18,297 bases of DNA from Caryophanales bacterium. Its GTDB lineage: Bacteria; Bacillota_I; Bacilli_A; RFN20; CAG-826. This document shows positions 4,853-14,225 of this stretch, piece by piece. Position 1 is the first letter of the stretch; each line of letters opens with the position of its first letter. The position numbers and the translations under genes are program-made. The notes beneath the pieces are model-generated. The model ran no database searches and had not been told where the DNA came from. It worked only from the letters and a program-made list of their open reading frames with translations. Where the stretch lies: positions 1-18,297 of the forward strand of contig JAQYPI010000007.1 of assembly GCA_028726925.1 (NCBI GenBank), read 5' to 3'.

Positions 4853-7567
4853 ATGAATTTAAAAGAAACATTGAAAATGCCTTCGACGGAATTCCCGATG
4901 CGTGCGGGGCTTTCTGAAAAAGAGCCGAAAATGGTAGAGGCTTGGCAAACTAGCCACCTTTATCAAAAGATGAACGAAAACCGCATCGATGCGCCCGTGT
5001 TCATGCTTCACGATGGCCCGCCTTATGCCAATGGCGACATCCACTGTGGCCACGCCTTGAATCGTTGCTTAAAAGATTTCATCGTTCGTTACAAGAATAT
5101 GGCCGGCTTCCAAACCCCGTTCATTTTTGGGTGGGATACCCATGGCCTCCCTATCGAGACGCGAGTTACCAAAAGCGGGGTCAATCGCAAGACCACCCCA
5201 ATTCCTGAATTCAGGAAGATTTGCGAGGATTACGCCAAAAAGCAAGTCGAACATCAAAAAGAACAAATTTTACGTCTTGGCTGTATCGGTGACTTTGATC
5301 GGCCGTACTTAACCCTTTTGCCCGAGTTTGAGGCAAGGCAAATTGACGTTTTTGCCGAAATGGCATTAAAAGGGTTGATTTTCAAAGGCGTTAAACCCGT
5401 TTACTGGTCCCCTTCAAGCGAATCGGCTCTCGCGGAAGCGGAAGTTGAATACCATGACGTGGAAGCCAAAACGATGTACGTCACGATGGACATCGTGGAC
5501 GGAAAGGGAATCCTGCCGCCCAATTCCAAGTTCTTGATTTGGACGACCACTCCCTGGACGATACCAGCCAACCAAGCTATCGCGGCGAACCCAAGATTCG
5601 AGTATGGACTTTTCGATACGGACAAGGGCACAATCGTCTTCCTTTGCTCCCTTACCAACAAACTCAGCGAGGAAGGTGTTTTCGAATACGCAAACCTTTT
5701 AAAAACGTTCAAGGGACAAGAACTGGAAGGCGTGGTTTATGCCCATCCTTTGTATGGCCGCCATTCCCCGCTTATTCTTGCCGATTATGTCACGGAAGAA
5801 TCTGGCACTGGCCTCGTTCATATCGCGCCCGATCATGGCGTGGACGATTTCAACGCGTGCCTCAAATACGGCATCAAACCTTTCTGCCCCGTGGATGAGA
5901 AAGGCTTCATGCATCTTGAGGACGACGATCCTTGCAACGGAAAATTTTACGAGGAAGCCAATGATATCGTCATCGACGAACTGACGAAAAATGGCCATTT
6001 ATTGAAAGAAATCGACATCGTCCATAGTTATCCTCACGATTGGAGAACGAAGAAGCCGGTCATTTTCCGCGCCACCCCGCAATGGTTCTGTTCCATCGAT
6101 CCAATCCGTGAGAACCTCCTTTCGGCCATTCACTCCATCAAATGGTATCCAGCTTGGGGCGAAGCCAAAATGATAAACATGATTCGGGATAGAGCCGATT
6201 GGTGCATCTCGAGACAACGTGTCTGGGGTGTCCCGATTCCTATTATTTACAACGAGGATGGATCTCCGATCATCGAGCGTCCCGTTTTTGATCATATCCG
6301 GGAACTGATCGCTGAGCATGGGTCCAACATCTGGTTTGAACTCTCTGCCAAGGAACTTTTGCCTGATGGTTACAAAAATCCGGCATCGCCGAATGACGGT
6401 TTCCGCAAAGAGACCGATATCATGGATGTTTGGTTCGATTCCGGGTCTTCCTGGAACGGGGTTTTGGTCGAAAGGAATTTGAAATATCCCGCGGATCTTT
6501 ATTTGGAAGGTTCCGACCAATACCGTGGTTGGTTCAACAGTTCCTTGATTGTTTCGATGGCCGTGAATGGCGTCGCGCCTTTCAAGGCGTGTGCTACCCA
6601 TGGTTGGGTCATGGATGAATCTTGGGCGAAAATGTCGAAATCGGCCGGGAATGGTATCGATCCCAATAAACTGGCTGGCCAGTTCGGTGCGGATATCCTT
6701 CGCCTCTGGGCTGCTAGCGTGGACTATCACGCGGACGTGCGTCTTGGGGAGTCCATCATCAAAACCACCACGGACAATTATCGAAAGATCCGCAACACTT
6801 TCAAATTTATGCTTGGAAACCTCGCGGGTTTTGATCCCGAAACGGAAATTGGAGAGCTTTCCATGCTCGATCGTTTCATCTTGGCTAAATTGGAGTCGGT
6901 GAAAAACAAGGCTGTCTCCTCTTTTGAGAATTATGATTTCCCGGGTGTTGTGAACGCGGTCATCACCTTCCTTTCGAGCGACATGTCTTCTTTCTATTTG
7001 GATTACGCGAAAGATATTCTCTATTGCGATGCCGCCGATTCTTCGCGGCGCAAAGCGATTCAAAGCGTCATCTATTCCGTCGCACGCGATGTCTCAAGGC
7101 TCCTGACCCCAATCATCCCCTTTACGATGGAAGAAGTTCATTCTTACCTTCCTGGGAAGAAGCGCGAATTCGCGCAGCTCGAGGATATGCCCAAAGAAAG
7201 CCATGAATACAGCCCTGTGCTCCTCGACGATTATTCCGCTTTCATGAAACTTAGGGATATCGGCCTCAAAGCATTGGAGGAAGGCCGCGCGAAAGGTCTT
7301 TTCGGATCCTCCGTCGACGCGGTTCTTTCGTTGGGCGTCGCGGACGAAAATCTTTTCGAGATTCTTCGCTCAAACAGCGACGAAATGCTCGCGAAGTTCT
7401 TCATGGTATCGAAAGTTAACTTGACCACGGCAGAAGAAGATTCCGCTAGCGCCGAAGTTTCGGACGGAGTTCTATGCCCGCGTTGCAGACAAAGGGTCTC
7501 GGCACTCGTTGATTGCGAAGGAGAGCAACTTTGCGAACGCTGCGCCGAAGCGTTGGGAGATAATTAA
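4853..7567 (+). CDS. ileS: Isoleucine--tRNA ligase
   Basis: IleRS is the class I synthetase that activates Ile and charges tRNA-Ile, with editing of Val. The 904-residue protein is full length. It has the HIGH-type motif HCGH inside PPYANGDIHCGHALN (57-70), a CP1 editing domain with TTPWTIPANQ, the KMSKS loop (593-597) and an anticodon-binding domain. A C-terminal zinc site has the pattern C875-P-R-C878, C894-E-R-C897. The intact zinc finger marks the bacterial-type (mupirocin-sensitive class) enzyme. The ATG follows GGAGG (4844-4848) by 4 nt, directly after the T-box terminator. lspA begins 3 nt after the stop, so the two are probably translated in a coupled fashion under T-box control. Confidence 0.98.
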   Translation: MNLKETLKMPSTEFPMRAGLSEKEPKMVEAWQTSHLYQKMNENRIDAPVFMLHDGPPYANGDIHCGHALNRCLKDFIVRYKNMAGFQTPFIFGWDTHGLPIETRVTKSGVNRKTTPIPEFRKICEDYAKKQVEHQKEQILRLGCIGDFDRPYLTLLPEFEARQIDVFAEMALKGLIFKGVKPVYWSPSSESALAEAEVEYHDVEAKTMYVTMDIVDGKGILPPNSKFLIWTTTPWTIPANQAIAANPRFEYGLFDTDKGTIVFLCSLTNKLSEEGVFEYANLLKTFKGQELEGVVYAHPLYGRHSPLILADYVTEESGTGLVHIAPDHGVDDFNACLKYGIKPFCPVDEKGFMHLEDDDPCNGKFYEEANDIVIDELTKNGHLLKEIDIVHSYPHDWRTKKPVIFRATPQWFCSIDPIRENLLSAIHSIKWYPAWGEAKMINMIRDRADWCISRQRVWGVPIPIIYNEDGSPIIERPVFDHIRELIAEHGSNIWFELSAKELLPDGYKNPASPNDGFRKETDIMDVWFDSGSSWNGVLVERNLKYPADLYLEGSDQYRGWFNSSLIVSMAVNGVAPFKACATHGWVMDESWAKMSKSAGNGIDPNKLAGQFGADILRLWAASVDYHADVRLGESIIKTTTDNYRKIRNTFKFMLGNLAGFDPETEIGELSMLDRFILAKLESVKNKAVSSFENYDFPGVVNAVITFLSSDMSSFYLDYAKDILYCDAADSSRRKAIQSVIYSVARDVSRLLTPIIPFTMEEVHSYLPGKKREFAQLEDMPKESHEYSPVLLDDYSAFMKLRDIGLKALEEGRAKGLFGSSVDAVLSLGVADENLFEILRSNSDEMLAKFFMVSKVNLTTAEEDSASAEVSDGVLCPRCRQRVSALVDCEGEQLCERCAEALGDN

Positions 7568-7570
7568 AGG

Positions 7571-8227
7571 ATGAGACTCACCCGACCTCTTAGCTTTAAA
7601 GATTCCAAGCGTTTGATTCTTTTTGGCGTTGGCGCTCTTTTGCTCGTTGGCATTGACTTGTTGACCAAGTGGCTTGCAGAAATCTTCTTGGTGGAAGGCG
7701 AACTCAATGCGATCATCCCGAATTTTCTGTATTTCACGAAATCCTACAACACGGCGGTTGCGTTCTCCCTCGGCTCCAGCTTGCCTATGCCGGTCGGCCG
7801 GGCAATTAACATCACGATTTCCGTGGTTATGAGCGTTGCCATTTTGTGGTATTGGATTTTGAACGATGACCGATTCAACAATTTCCAGCGTTCCATCGCG
7901 ATGCTTTTGGCGGCAGGGGCTGTTGGGAACCTGATTGATAGGGCATTTTATTGGGAAGCCATCACGGGTTTTGACGGCGTCATCGATTTCATTCAGTTTT
8001 ATTTGGGGGGAGGTCCTTCGGCGCCTAACAATTTTGTCAATCCTTTCGCGACCTTCAATTTGGCAGACTCCTATCTCACGATCGGAATAATTATGCTCAT
8101 CGTCCTTATGGTTATTGACATGATCAAAGAATCGAAGAATGGCGGGCTTTCCAAAGATCCGCGTATCAAGGATGCCCCCAAACAAAGCGACGCGGAGAAA
8201 TCAAACGATGCAGAAGGTCATAATTGA
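7571..8227 (+). CDS. lspA: Lipoprotein signal peptidase (signal peptidase II)
   Basis: LspA is the membrane aspartyl protease that removes signal peptides from diacylglyceryl-modified prolipoproteins. Family motifs are intact: IDLLTKW near TM1, N60-T-A-V-A-F-S, GAVGNLIDR with catalytic D123, GVIDFIQFYL, and FNLADSYLTIG with catalytic D166. Four membrane segments are visible at roughly 15-35, 78-97, 105-125 and 168-186. At 218 residues it is longer than the usual ~160; the excess includes a short loop insertion (GGGPSAPNN) and a hydrophilic charged tail of about 34 residues after TM4. The start codon directly abuts AAAGG and lies 3 nt after the ileS stop, suggesting reinitiation. It overlaps the next gene by 20 nt. 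Confidence 0.96.
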   Translation: MRLTRPLSFKDSKRLILFGVGALLLVGIDLLTKWLAEIFLVEGELNAIIPNFLYFTKSYNTAVAFSLGSSLPMPVGRAINITISVVMSVAILWYWILNDDRFNNFQRSIAMLLAAGAVGNLIDRAFYWEAITGFDGVIDFIQFYLGGGPSAPNNFVNPFATFNLADSYLTIGIIMLIVLMVIDMIKESKNGGLSKDPRIKDAPKQSDAEKSNDAEGHN

Positions 8228-9116
8228 ATCGGACTTGCAAGGAAAAAGAGCGGACGAAGCACTTTTTGCCTTGGGCATCGTACCGAGTCGGAGCAAAACC
8301 AAACCCTTTTTCAAACAAGGAAAGGTCTTTCTGAACGGCAAAACATGTAAGCCTCATGATTGGCTCAAAGAGGGAGATGTTCTCGAATACGAAACCCCGG
8401 AGGTTCAAGAAATCGACTTGCCGGCTCAGGACATTCCGCTGGATATCGTTTTTGAAGACGATGACGTGATCGTCATCAACAAGCCTGCCGGACTCGTCGT
8501 CCACCCCGGGAATGGCCACGAAGATCAAACCCTCGTAAACGCCCTCCTCTATCACAACGAATCGCTTTCGGCCGGCTCCGATCCAAAAAGGCCCGGGATC
8601 GTGCATCGAATCGACAAGGACACGACGGGTTTGCTCGTATGCGCAAAAAACGATGCTGCTTTCTCATTCCTGGCAGCACAATTAAGCGATCACACGATGC
8701 ATCGCGAGTATCTCGCTCTCGTCAAAGGAATCATTTTGGAGGACGATGGCAAGATCGACGCGCCGATTGGCCGAAGCAAAAAGAATCCAACGAAAAATGC
8801 GATCGATTTAAAAACGGGGAAGGAATCCGTGACCTATTTCCACGTGTTAAAAAGATTCCCGAAAGATGATGTCACGCTCATATCTTGCCGTCTTTTGACG
8901 GGGAGAACGCATCAGATTCGGGTGCACATGGAGTACATTGGTCATCCGGTCATCGGTGATCCTTTGTACGGCGAAGGAAATAGAAAGATCGCAAAAGGAG
9001 GCCAACTCCTTCATGCGTTCAGACTGACTTTCATTCACCCAAAAACCAAAAAAGAAGTTTCGTTTGAAGCCCCTCTGCCGGATCAATTCGAAAAAATCCT
9101 GGAAAGCCTATCTTAA
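8208..9116 (+). CDS. rluD: RluA/RluD-family 23S rRNA pseudouridine synthase
   Basis: This enzyme isomerises specific uridines of large-subunit rRNA to pseudouridine. The 302-residue protein has an N-terminal S4-like RNA-binding domain (about 10-65; KTKPFFKQGKVFLNGK) and the RluA catalytic core. NKPAGLVVHPGNGH lies at 91-104, the catalytic motif HRIDKDTTG at 133-141 has Asp136, and RTHQIRVHMEYIGHPVIGDPLYG follows further on. The start at 8208 is preferred over an in-frame ATG at 8139 because GGAG (8194-8197) lies 10 nt upstream and the family N-terminus begins here. The lspA-rluD arrangement is standard in Firmicutes (the ylyB position). Exact target uridines cannot be read from the sequence, so the symbol denotes family type. 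Confidence 0.93.
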   Translation: MQKVIIESDLQGKRADEALFALGIVPSRSKTKPFFKQGKVFLNGKTCKPHDWLKEGDVLEYETPEVQEIDLPAQDIPLDIVFEDDDVIVINKPAGLVVHPGNGHEDQTLVNALLYHNESLSAGSDPKRPGIVHRIDKDTTGLLVCAKNDAAFSFLAAQLSDHTMHREYLALVKGIILEDDGKIDAPIGRSKKNPTKNAIDLKTGKESVTYFHVLKRFPKDDVTLISCRLLTGRTHQIRVHMEYIGHPVIGDPLYGEGNRKIAKGGQLLHAFRLTFIHPKTKKEVSFEAPLPDQFEKILESLS

Positions 9117-10037
9117 GTCTTGGGAATAGAGTCGCTTATAATTCGCAAAATTTAATTTCGCGAGAGATCCGAGGGTATCGATGCCTTTTTCGCGGACGAG
9201 CTCCTCGGCAAATCGATCTACCACAGGTCCCGCTCCCAAGGGTATCGGTCGGCCCAATGCTTGGGACATTTTGTTAATTTCAGACAAAAACGCGTATCTC
9301 GCGATGACGGAAGCCAATGCCACGGAGGGATACTTTGATTCGCCCTTCGTTTCAAAGGTAATGTTAGTGGCGACCTCTTTTTCGTTTGAAAGGTACCGGT
9401 AATATAAGTCGGAAGGAGCGAATTGGTCTTGGTAGAGTTTGGCTTTGGGGTACTTTTTCGAAAGGTTGAGAAGGCATTGGTTGTGCATCTTGGCCTTGAC
9501 GGAATTCATGTTCAAACCAGATTGGATAACCTCGTTGTATTTTTGATTTCGCAAAATCAAAAGGGAATGGGGGTAAGACAACGATAGATCGGGCCCAATG
9601 GCCATGATCAAAGAATCGTCCATCTTTTTGGAATCGGTCACTCCAAGTTCCTTTAGTTTCTCTTTGTCGTTTTGAGAAACCAAAGCGGCGCAAACGACAA
9701 CGGGGCCGAAAAAATCGCCTGTTCCCACTTCGTCGCTGCCGATCTGAGGGAAAAACTGGGTTCGCGTCGCTTTTTTCTTTGGAAAAAGGGGAACCATTGG
9801 TTTTGCCGTTTGCTCTTTTGAAAACTTGGAAGCTTCTGCTTTAGCATCGATTCCTTGGAAAACGACGCGAACATTTCCTTCCTTGTCTATTTTCTTATAT
9901 ATTGAAATTGTTAAGGTTGGACCCGATGCGAAAAATCGAATATGCGGGGTAGGGCACGGCAAGGATATATTCGAATAAAGGGCGGCGATATAGTCAGCCT
10001 CCCGTTCAGTCACGGATAATGAAACGCTGTCCTGCAT
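9108..10037 (-). CDS. rnhC: Ribonuclease HIII
   Basis: RNase HIII cleaves RNA in RNA-DNA hybrids. The 309-residue protein has the TBP-like N-terminal substrate-binding domain characteristic of HIII (about 1-80) and a type 2 RNase H core. The core begins IGSDEVGTGDFFGP, with catalytic D102 and E103; VTDSKK (133-138), the third acidic residue in YQDQFA (D204) and ETKGESKYPSVALASVIAR follow. The N-terminal domain and the DEVGTGDFFGP form separate it from RNase HII. It is convergent with the pseudouridine synthase gene, and their 3' ends overlap by 9 bp. It is divergent from mutS2. The start lies 6 nt after a TATCAT -10 box, with no Shine-Dalgarno. Confidence 0.95.
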   Translation of the reverse strand: MQDSVSLSVTEREADYIAALYSNISLPCPTPHIRFFASGPTLTISIYKKIDKEGNVRVVFQGIDAKAEASKFSKEQTAKPMVPLFPKKKATRTQFFPQIGSDEVGTGDFFGPVVVCAALVSQNDKEKLKELGVTDSKKMDDSLIMAIGPDLSLSYPHSLLILRNQKYNEVIQSGLNMNSVKAKMHNQCLLNLSKKYPKAKLYQDQFAPSDLYYRYLSNEKEVATNITFETKGESKYPSVALASVIARYAFLSEINKMSQALGRPIPLGAGPVVDRFAEELVREKGIDTLGSLAKLNFANYKRLYSQDLR

Positions 10038-10043
10038 GAGAGA

Positions 10044-10071
10044 ATGATACCGCTTTTCATCGCTTTGGGAA
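10044..10071 (-). promoter_or_regulatory. Candidate rnhC promoter, leaderless arrangement
   Basis: On the minus strand TATCAT (10049-10044) is preceded 16 bp upstream by TTCCCA (10071-10066) and followed after only 6 nt by the rnhC ATG (10037-10035). A start 7 nt after the -10 would fall on the A of the ATG. The -35 is weak (four of six). Confidence 0.5.
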
Positions 10072-10108
10072 GATTTATTGAGCGCTCGTTAGAATCCCGT
10101 TAAGAATG

Positions 10109-10114
10109 TATAAT
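10109..10114 (+). promoter_or_regulatory. mutS2 -10 element (TATAAT)
   Basis: A perfect TATAAT ends 9 nt before the ATG at 10124. No convincing -35 hexamer lies at 16-18 bp. Because it overlaps the first codons of the longer possible reading frame (ATG at 10106), it supports the start at 10124 and a leader of only 2-3 nt. Confidence 0.55.
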
Positions 10115-10123
10115 TTCCTAGGT

Positions 10124-12439
10124 ATGCAGAATTGTTTTGATGTACTTGAGTGGAACCGGCTGTTGGGTATGGTTGCAAAGAACGCCAGGACTGAGATCGG
10201 TCGCAGCCTTTGCCTTGGTTTGTTACCCCTTGAAAAAGACGAATTGTCAAAAGAGATGGTTTATTTGGCCGAAGCGAACGCCGCCTATTTCCTTTCTGGT
10301 CGATTCCCAATTGATTGTTCTTCCTGCCTTGAACCAGTTTTAAGACGAGCAGAAAAGGGCGCCGCCCTTTCCGAAGAAGAACTGGAAAGGATTTGCCATG
10401 ACATCCAACTCATCGCAGATCTCAAACGTTATTTTTCTAAGATGCCAGAAACAATCGGTCTTCAAACGAAATTGAACGCTTTGCAAGATTGTTCCTTCTT
10501 GGAAGAAGAAATCCATCGCGTCATCGCTCCCGATCTCTCGATTTTCGATAACGCTTCGCCGAAACTGAAACAGATTAGGGTCACCTTGGCGAGGCTCGAA
10601 AAGCAAATCGATGCAACGTTGCTGGATGTCCTTCAGCAAAACAAGGAATTCCTTTCTGGCGACAAAGCCACGTTAAGAAACGGACATTATGTCCTTCCCG
10701 TTTCCAACGCTCACAAAAATAAGGTCCGCGGAATCGTTCAAGACGTTTCCGGCTCTGGGGGCACGACTTTCATCGAGCCCGAAAGGTTGGTTCAGCTCAA
10801 TAACCAGATAACCGTTCTGCGAACGGAAGAAAGGGAAGAGATTCATCGTATCCTGCTGGAATTGTCCCACAAAGTCGGCGGTTCCTCCGATTCGTTGAAT
10901 GCCGGAAACAAGTTGATTGGTTATCTTGATTTCTTGCAGGCCAAAACCCTTTTCGGGGAAGAAATCCATGGTCATATTGGAACCATTTCTGAGGATCAAT
11001 CCCTTTTCATTCCCTCGGCAAGACATCCATTGCTGGACCCGGAACGATGCGTTTCGAACGATTTCCGGATTCTTCCAGGGCAGCGGGTCATTATCATTTC
11101 CGGCCCAAACGCAGGCGGCAAAACGGTTGCTCTTAAGACGGTTGGCCTGCTTGTTTTGATGTTCAAGGCTGCGCTTCCCCTCCCTTGTCTCGGCGGGGCC
11201 ATCATCCCGTATTATCGCGAGGTTTTCTTGGATATTGGGGACTCACAATCGATTCAGGACAACCTTTCTACTTTCTCGGGGCACATGGCGAATATCGCAT
11301 CGATCTTGCGAATCGTGGGAGGAAAAGACCTTGTTTTGCTCGATGAGGTAGGAACGGGAACTAGCCCCCGAGAAGGCGAGGCGCTGGCCAAGGCGATCGT
11401 CAAATACTTGCTGAGCAAACATTGCACCGCGATGGTTTCTAGCCACTTCGAAGCCTTAAAGGCATTTGCCTTTGAGCATGATGACATCGAGAATTCTTCC
11501 ATGCTTTTCGACGAGGAAGCCCTTTTGCCGACCTACAAAATCAAAATGGGGCTTCCCGGCGAATCCTATGGCTTAAAAGTGGCGAAGCGTTTCGGCTTGC
11601 CCGATTCCGTGATCCGCGATGCCGAGGAAGACATCTCCAAGTCGACGGATCTTAACGTTTCCGATGCGATAAAGCGCCTCGGGCAAATCATCCGGGAGTC
11701 CGAGGAGCTGAAAGCCCGCCTCCAGAAAAAGGAAGCGCAAATTGAGATGCAGGAGAGAAACCTTTCGATCCGCGAGAATAACCTGAACCTGAGAGAGGAA
11801 AAACTCCTTGCGGCAGTGAAAGCCGAAAAAGAAGCGTTGCTACAAAAAGCGCGCGACCAAATCGATGCCATTATGGCCGAATTAGCCTCGCCGGAAGTCA
11901 AACTTCATCAAGCAATCGCTGCTAAAAAACGGTTGGAGTCGCTCGAAGAAAAAGAGAGGGAAGAATCCTTTGATACGGAAGTGAAGGTCGGAGATTACGT
12001 TCGCATCCCGTCTCTTGATTTGGTGGGAAGAGTCGCGCGAATTCAAGGCAAAAAGGTTTTCCTTACAACGCGTGACGGGATGAGCTGGGAAACGACAAAA
12101 GATAAAGTCGTTTCTTCCCGCGCGCCGGAAGAAAAGAAAGTCAAAATGAAAGGAAGCGTCTTGGATTCCGTCGGTTCTGGACCGAGCGTCGGTCTTGAGC
12201 TCAATATCATCGGCTTGCATGTCGATGAGGCGCTTCCGGAAATCGATCGTTACCTCGACCAATGCCGCAGGAAAGGTTTCGAAAGGGTTCGGATCATTCA
12301 CGGTTACGGAAGCGGAGCCTTGAGGAAAGCCACCCACGAATATCTAAAGAGCCACGCGTCCTTCGTGAAGAAATATGAACTTGGAGGCGAATTCGAGGGA
12401 GGATCCGGCGCGACCGTCGTCTACTTAAAATCATGCTAA
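10124..12439 (+). CDS. mutS2: MutS2 family ATPase / Smr-domain protein
   Basis: MutS2 is a MutS-like ABC ATPase implicated in suppressing recombination and, in Bacillus, in rescue of collided ribosomes. The 771-residue protein lacks the mismatch-recognition domain. It has the Walker A motif GPNAGGKT (327-334), Walker B LVLLDEVGTG with D407/E408, and a long charged coiled-coil-like region at about 510-620. A KOW/SH3-like segment (VKVGDYVRIP) and a C-terminal Smr domain follow from about 693. In the Smr domain the second motif is HGYGSGALR (726-734). The first reads LNIIG rather than the LDLRG/LDLHG consensus, so the nuclease motif is altered. The start at 10124 is chosen because TATAAT lies within the extra six codons of the 10106 alternative. 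It overlaps uvrC by 7 nt. Confidence 0.96.
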   Translation: MQNCFDVLEWNRLLGMVAKNARTEIGRSLCLGLLPLEKDELSKEMVYLAEANAAYFLSGRFPIDCSSCLEPVLRRAEKGAALSEEELERICHDIQLIADLKRYFSKMPETIGLQTKLNALQDCSFLEEEIHRVIAPDLSIFDNASPKLKQIRVTLARLEKQIDATLLDVLQQNKEFLSGDKATLRNGHYVLPVSNAHKNKVRGIVQDVSGSGGTTFIEPERLVQLNNQITVLRTEEREEIHRILLELSHKVGGSSDSLNAGNKLIGYLDFLQAKTLFGEEIHGHIGTISEDQSLFIPSARHPLLDPERCVSNDFRILPGQRVIIISGPNAGGKTVALKTVGLLVLMFKAALPLPCLGGAIIPYYREVFLDIGDSQSIQDNLSTFSGHMANIASILRIVGGKDLVLLDEVGTGTSPREGEALAKAIVKYLLSKHCTAMVSSHFEALKAFAFEHDDIENSSMLFDEEALLPTYKIKMGLPGESYGLKVAKRFGLPDSVIRDAEEDISKSTDLNVSDAIKRLGQIIRESEELKARLQKKEAQIEMQERNLSIRENNLNLREEKLLAAVKAEKEALLQKARDQIDAIMAELASPEVKLHQAIAAKKRLESLEEKEREESFDTEVKVGDYVRIPSLDLVGRVARIQGKKVFLTTRDGMSWETTKDKVVSSRAPEEKKVKMKGSVLDSVGSGPSVGLELNIIGLHVDEALPEIDRYLDQCRRKGFERVRIIHGYGSGALRKATHEYLKSHASFVKKYELGGEFEGGSGATVVYLKSC

Positions 12440-14214
12440 GCGAAAAGATCAAAAGTTTAATCGCCCTTCTTCCCGATCGGCCCGGCGTTTATCAAATGAA
12501 AGACGCGGACGATCGAATCATTTACATCGGAAAGGCGAAAAACCTAAAGAAGAGAGTGAGCCAGTATTTCTTGCGGCCACAATCGGGAAAAGTCGCGGCG
12601 ATGGTGAGTCACGTGGATCATTTTGATTTCATCATCGTTTCAAGCGAGAAAGAAGCATTCATTCTCGAAATGAACATGATCCAGACCCATTACCCGCGGT
12701 ACAACATCATGCTCATGGACGACTCCCACTATCCGTATATTGCCTTGAAAAAACACGGAGACGTTTTGCTGAAAATCGCACGTAACTCCAAAGATCCCAA
12801 TTTCTTTTATTTCGGGCCTTTCCCGTCTGCCTCCGCCTGCTATCAGACGATGGAATTGTTGAACAAGATATACCCGACCCGGAAATGCCGTACGATTCCT
12901 ACGAAGCCTTGCCTGTATTATTCCATGGGTCAGTGCCTTGCCCCCTGCATCCATGGCGTAAACGAAAAGCAAAACAACGAACTCTACGTCGAGATCAAAC
13001 GTTTCTTGGGCGGCGATACGTCCGCGGCCAGGGCGGCGCTTCGGGAAAAAATGGAGGAAGCGGCTTCCAAACTCGATTTCGAAATGGCCGGAGAATGTAA
13101 GAAGACCCTTGACGCCATTGAATATGTCACCGCGAAGCAAACTGTTGAATTTGCAGGAGACACCGTAAGCCGTGACGTCGTGGCCTTCGCCTCCAGGGAA
13201 GGTTATTTGGCGTTTGCGGTTCTAACTTATCGGAAAGGAATGCTTCTGGGCAAAAGCATTCATGTGGTGCCGGTATTCGGCGACCTCCAAGAACAAGTTT
13301 GCGACCTTTGCTTGCAATACTATTCGAACCATGATGCCCCGAAAGAGATTGTTGCCCGCGTTGCTTCTTTGAAAGAAGAAGTCGAAAGCGTTTACGAGGG
13401 AGTAACGGTCATTTATCCCAAAGAAGGTCGCCTGTCCGATGTTGTTTCCATGGCCGAGCTTAACGCCCGACAGGCCCTTGATTCCCATTTCATGACCGCG
13501 CGTCTCGATGACGAAGCGGAAGAACTTCTTGAAAACCTCGCCGCCCTCCTGGGCATTCGTCTCCCTCTTCGAATCGAATTGTTCGATAATTCTCACCTCC
13601 AAGGTTCGTCCCCGGTCGGGGCGATGGTCTGCTATATCAACGGAAAGCCGGCGAAGAAAATGTATCGGAAATTCCACTTGGATCCTCAAGTGGCGGGTGA
13701 CGATTATCATTCCATGATTCATGTCGTGAAGAGGAGATATGCTCGTTTGAAAGCCGAAAATCAAAGTATGCCCGATTTGATTTTGACGGATGGCGGATTG
13801 CCCCAAGTGCGCGCGACGAAAGAGGGTTTGAAAGAGGCGGGCGTAGACACCATTCCGGCGTTTGGGCTATTCAAGAACGACAAGCATCAAACGGAAGGCT
13901 TGATTGACGAGAATGGCAATGTTTTCCCGATCGATTCCAAGTCCCCCTTGTTTTTCTTGCTCATGCGAATGCAGGACGAAGTCCATCGGTTCGCAATAAC
14001 CTTCCATCGCAACGAGCGTTCGAAAGCCATGAAAAAGGACCTTCTTGACGGCATTCCCGGCATTGGGGAAAAGCGAAAAGAACTGATTCGGCGCCATTAT
14101 TCGTCAAGGGACGCGCTTGTTTCTGCGAACGTTGAAGAATTGGCCCAGCTGTTGCCGATGGAATCCGCGGTGGCCTTGCATAAAAAACTACACAGCGAAA
14201 AGAAAAAGGCGTAA
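12433..14214 (+). CDS. uvrC: UvrABC system protein C (excinuclease subunit)
   Basis: UvrC makes both incisions in nucleotide excision repair with UvrA/UvrB. The 593-residue protein has the complete set of domains. The N-terminal GIY-YIG nuclease runs PDRPGVYQMKD...IIYIGKAKNLKKRV (14-41). The UVR motif for UvrB contact is at about 200-235 (LREKMEEAASKLDFEMAGE). The RNase H-like 5' nuclease contains IELFDNSH with Asp385 and ILTDGGLPQVRA. Tandem helix-hairpin-helix motifs lie near the C-terminus (LLDGIPGIGEKRKELIRRH). The ATG overlaps the mutS2 3' end by 7 nt and has no Shine-Dalgarno, so translational coupling to mutS2 is likely. A tRNA gene starts 11 bp downstream. Confidence 0.97.
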   Translation: MLSEKIKSLIALLPDRPGVYQMKDADDRIIYIGKAKNLKKRVSQYFLRPQSGKVAAMVSHVDHFDFIIVSSEKEAFILEMNMIQTHYPRYNIMLMDDSHYPYIALKKHGDVLLKIARNSKDPNFFYFGPFPSASACYQTMELLNKIYPTRKCRTIPTKPCLYYSMGQCLAPCIHGVNEKQNNELYVEIKRFLGGDTSAARAALREKMEEAASKLDFEMAGECKKTLDAIEYVTAKQTVEFAGDTVSRDVVAFASREGYLAFAVLTYRKGMLLGKSIHVVPVFGDLQEQVCDLCLQYYSNHDAPKEIVARVASLKEEVESVYEGVTVIYPKEGRLSDVVSMAELNARQALDSHFMTARLDDEAEELLENLAALLGIRLPLRIELFDNSHLQGSSPVGAMVCYINGKPAKKMYRKFHLDPQVAGDDYHSMIHVVKRRYARLKAENQSMPDLILTDGGLPQVRATKEGLKEAGVDTIPAFGLFKNDKHQTEGLIDENGNVFPIDSKSPLFFLLMRMQDEVHRFAITFHRNERSKAMKKDLLDGIPGIGEKRKELIRRHYSSRDALVSANVEELAQLLPMESAVALHKKLHSEKKKA

Positions 14215-14225
14215 CATTTCAAGGC

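Noticed and set aside
5999..7063. 354-codon open frame antisense to ileS
   Set aside because: Shadow frame; ileS is unambiguous and this product has no domain features.
8139..8207. Upstream ATG for the pseudouridine synthase
   Set aside because: It lies deep in lspA without a Shine-Dalgarno; the family N-terminus begins at 8208.
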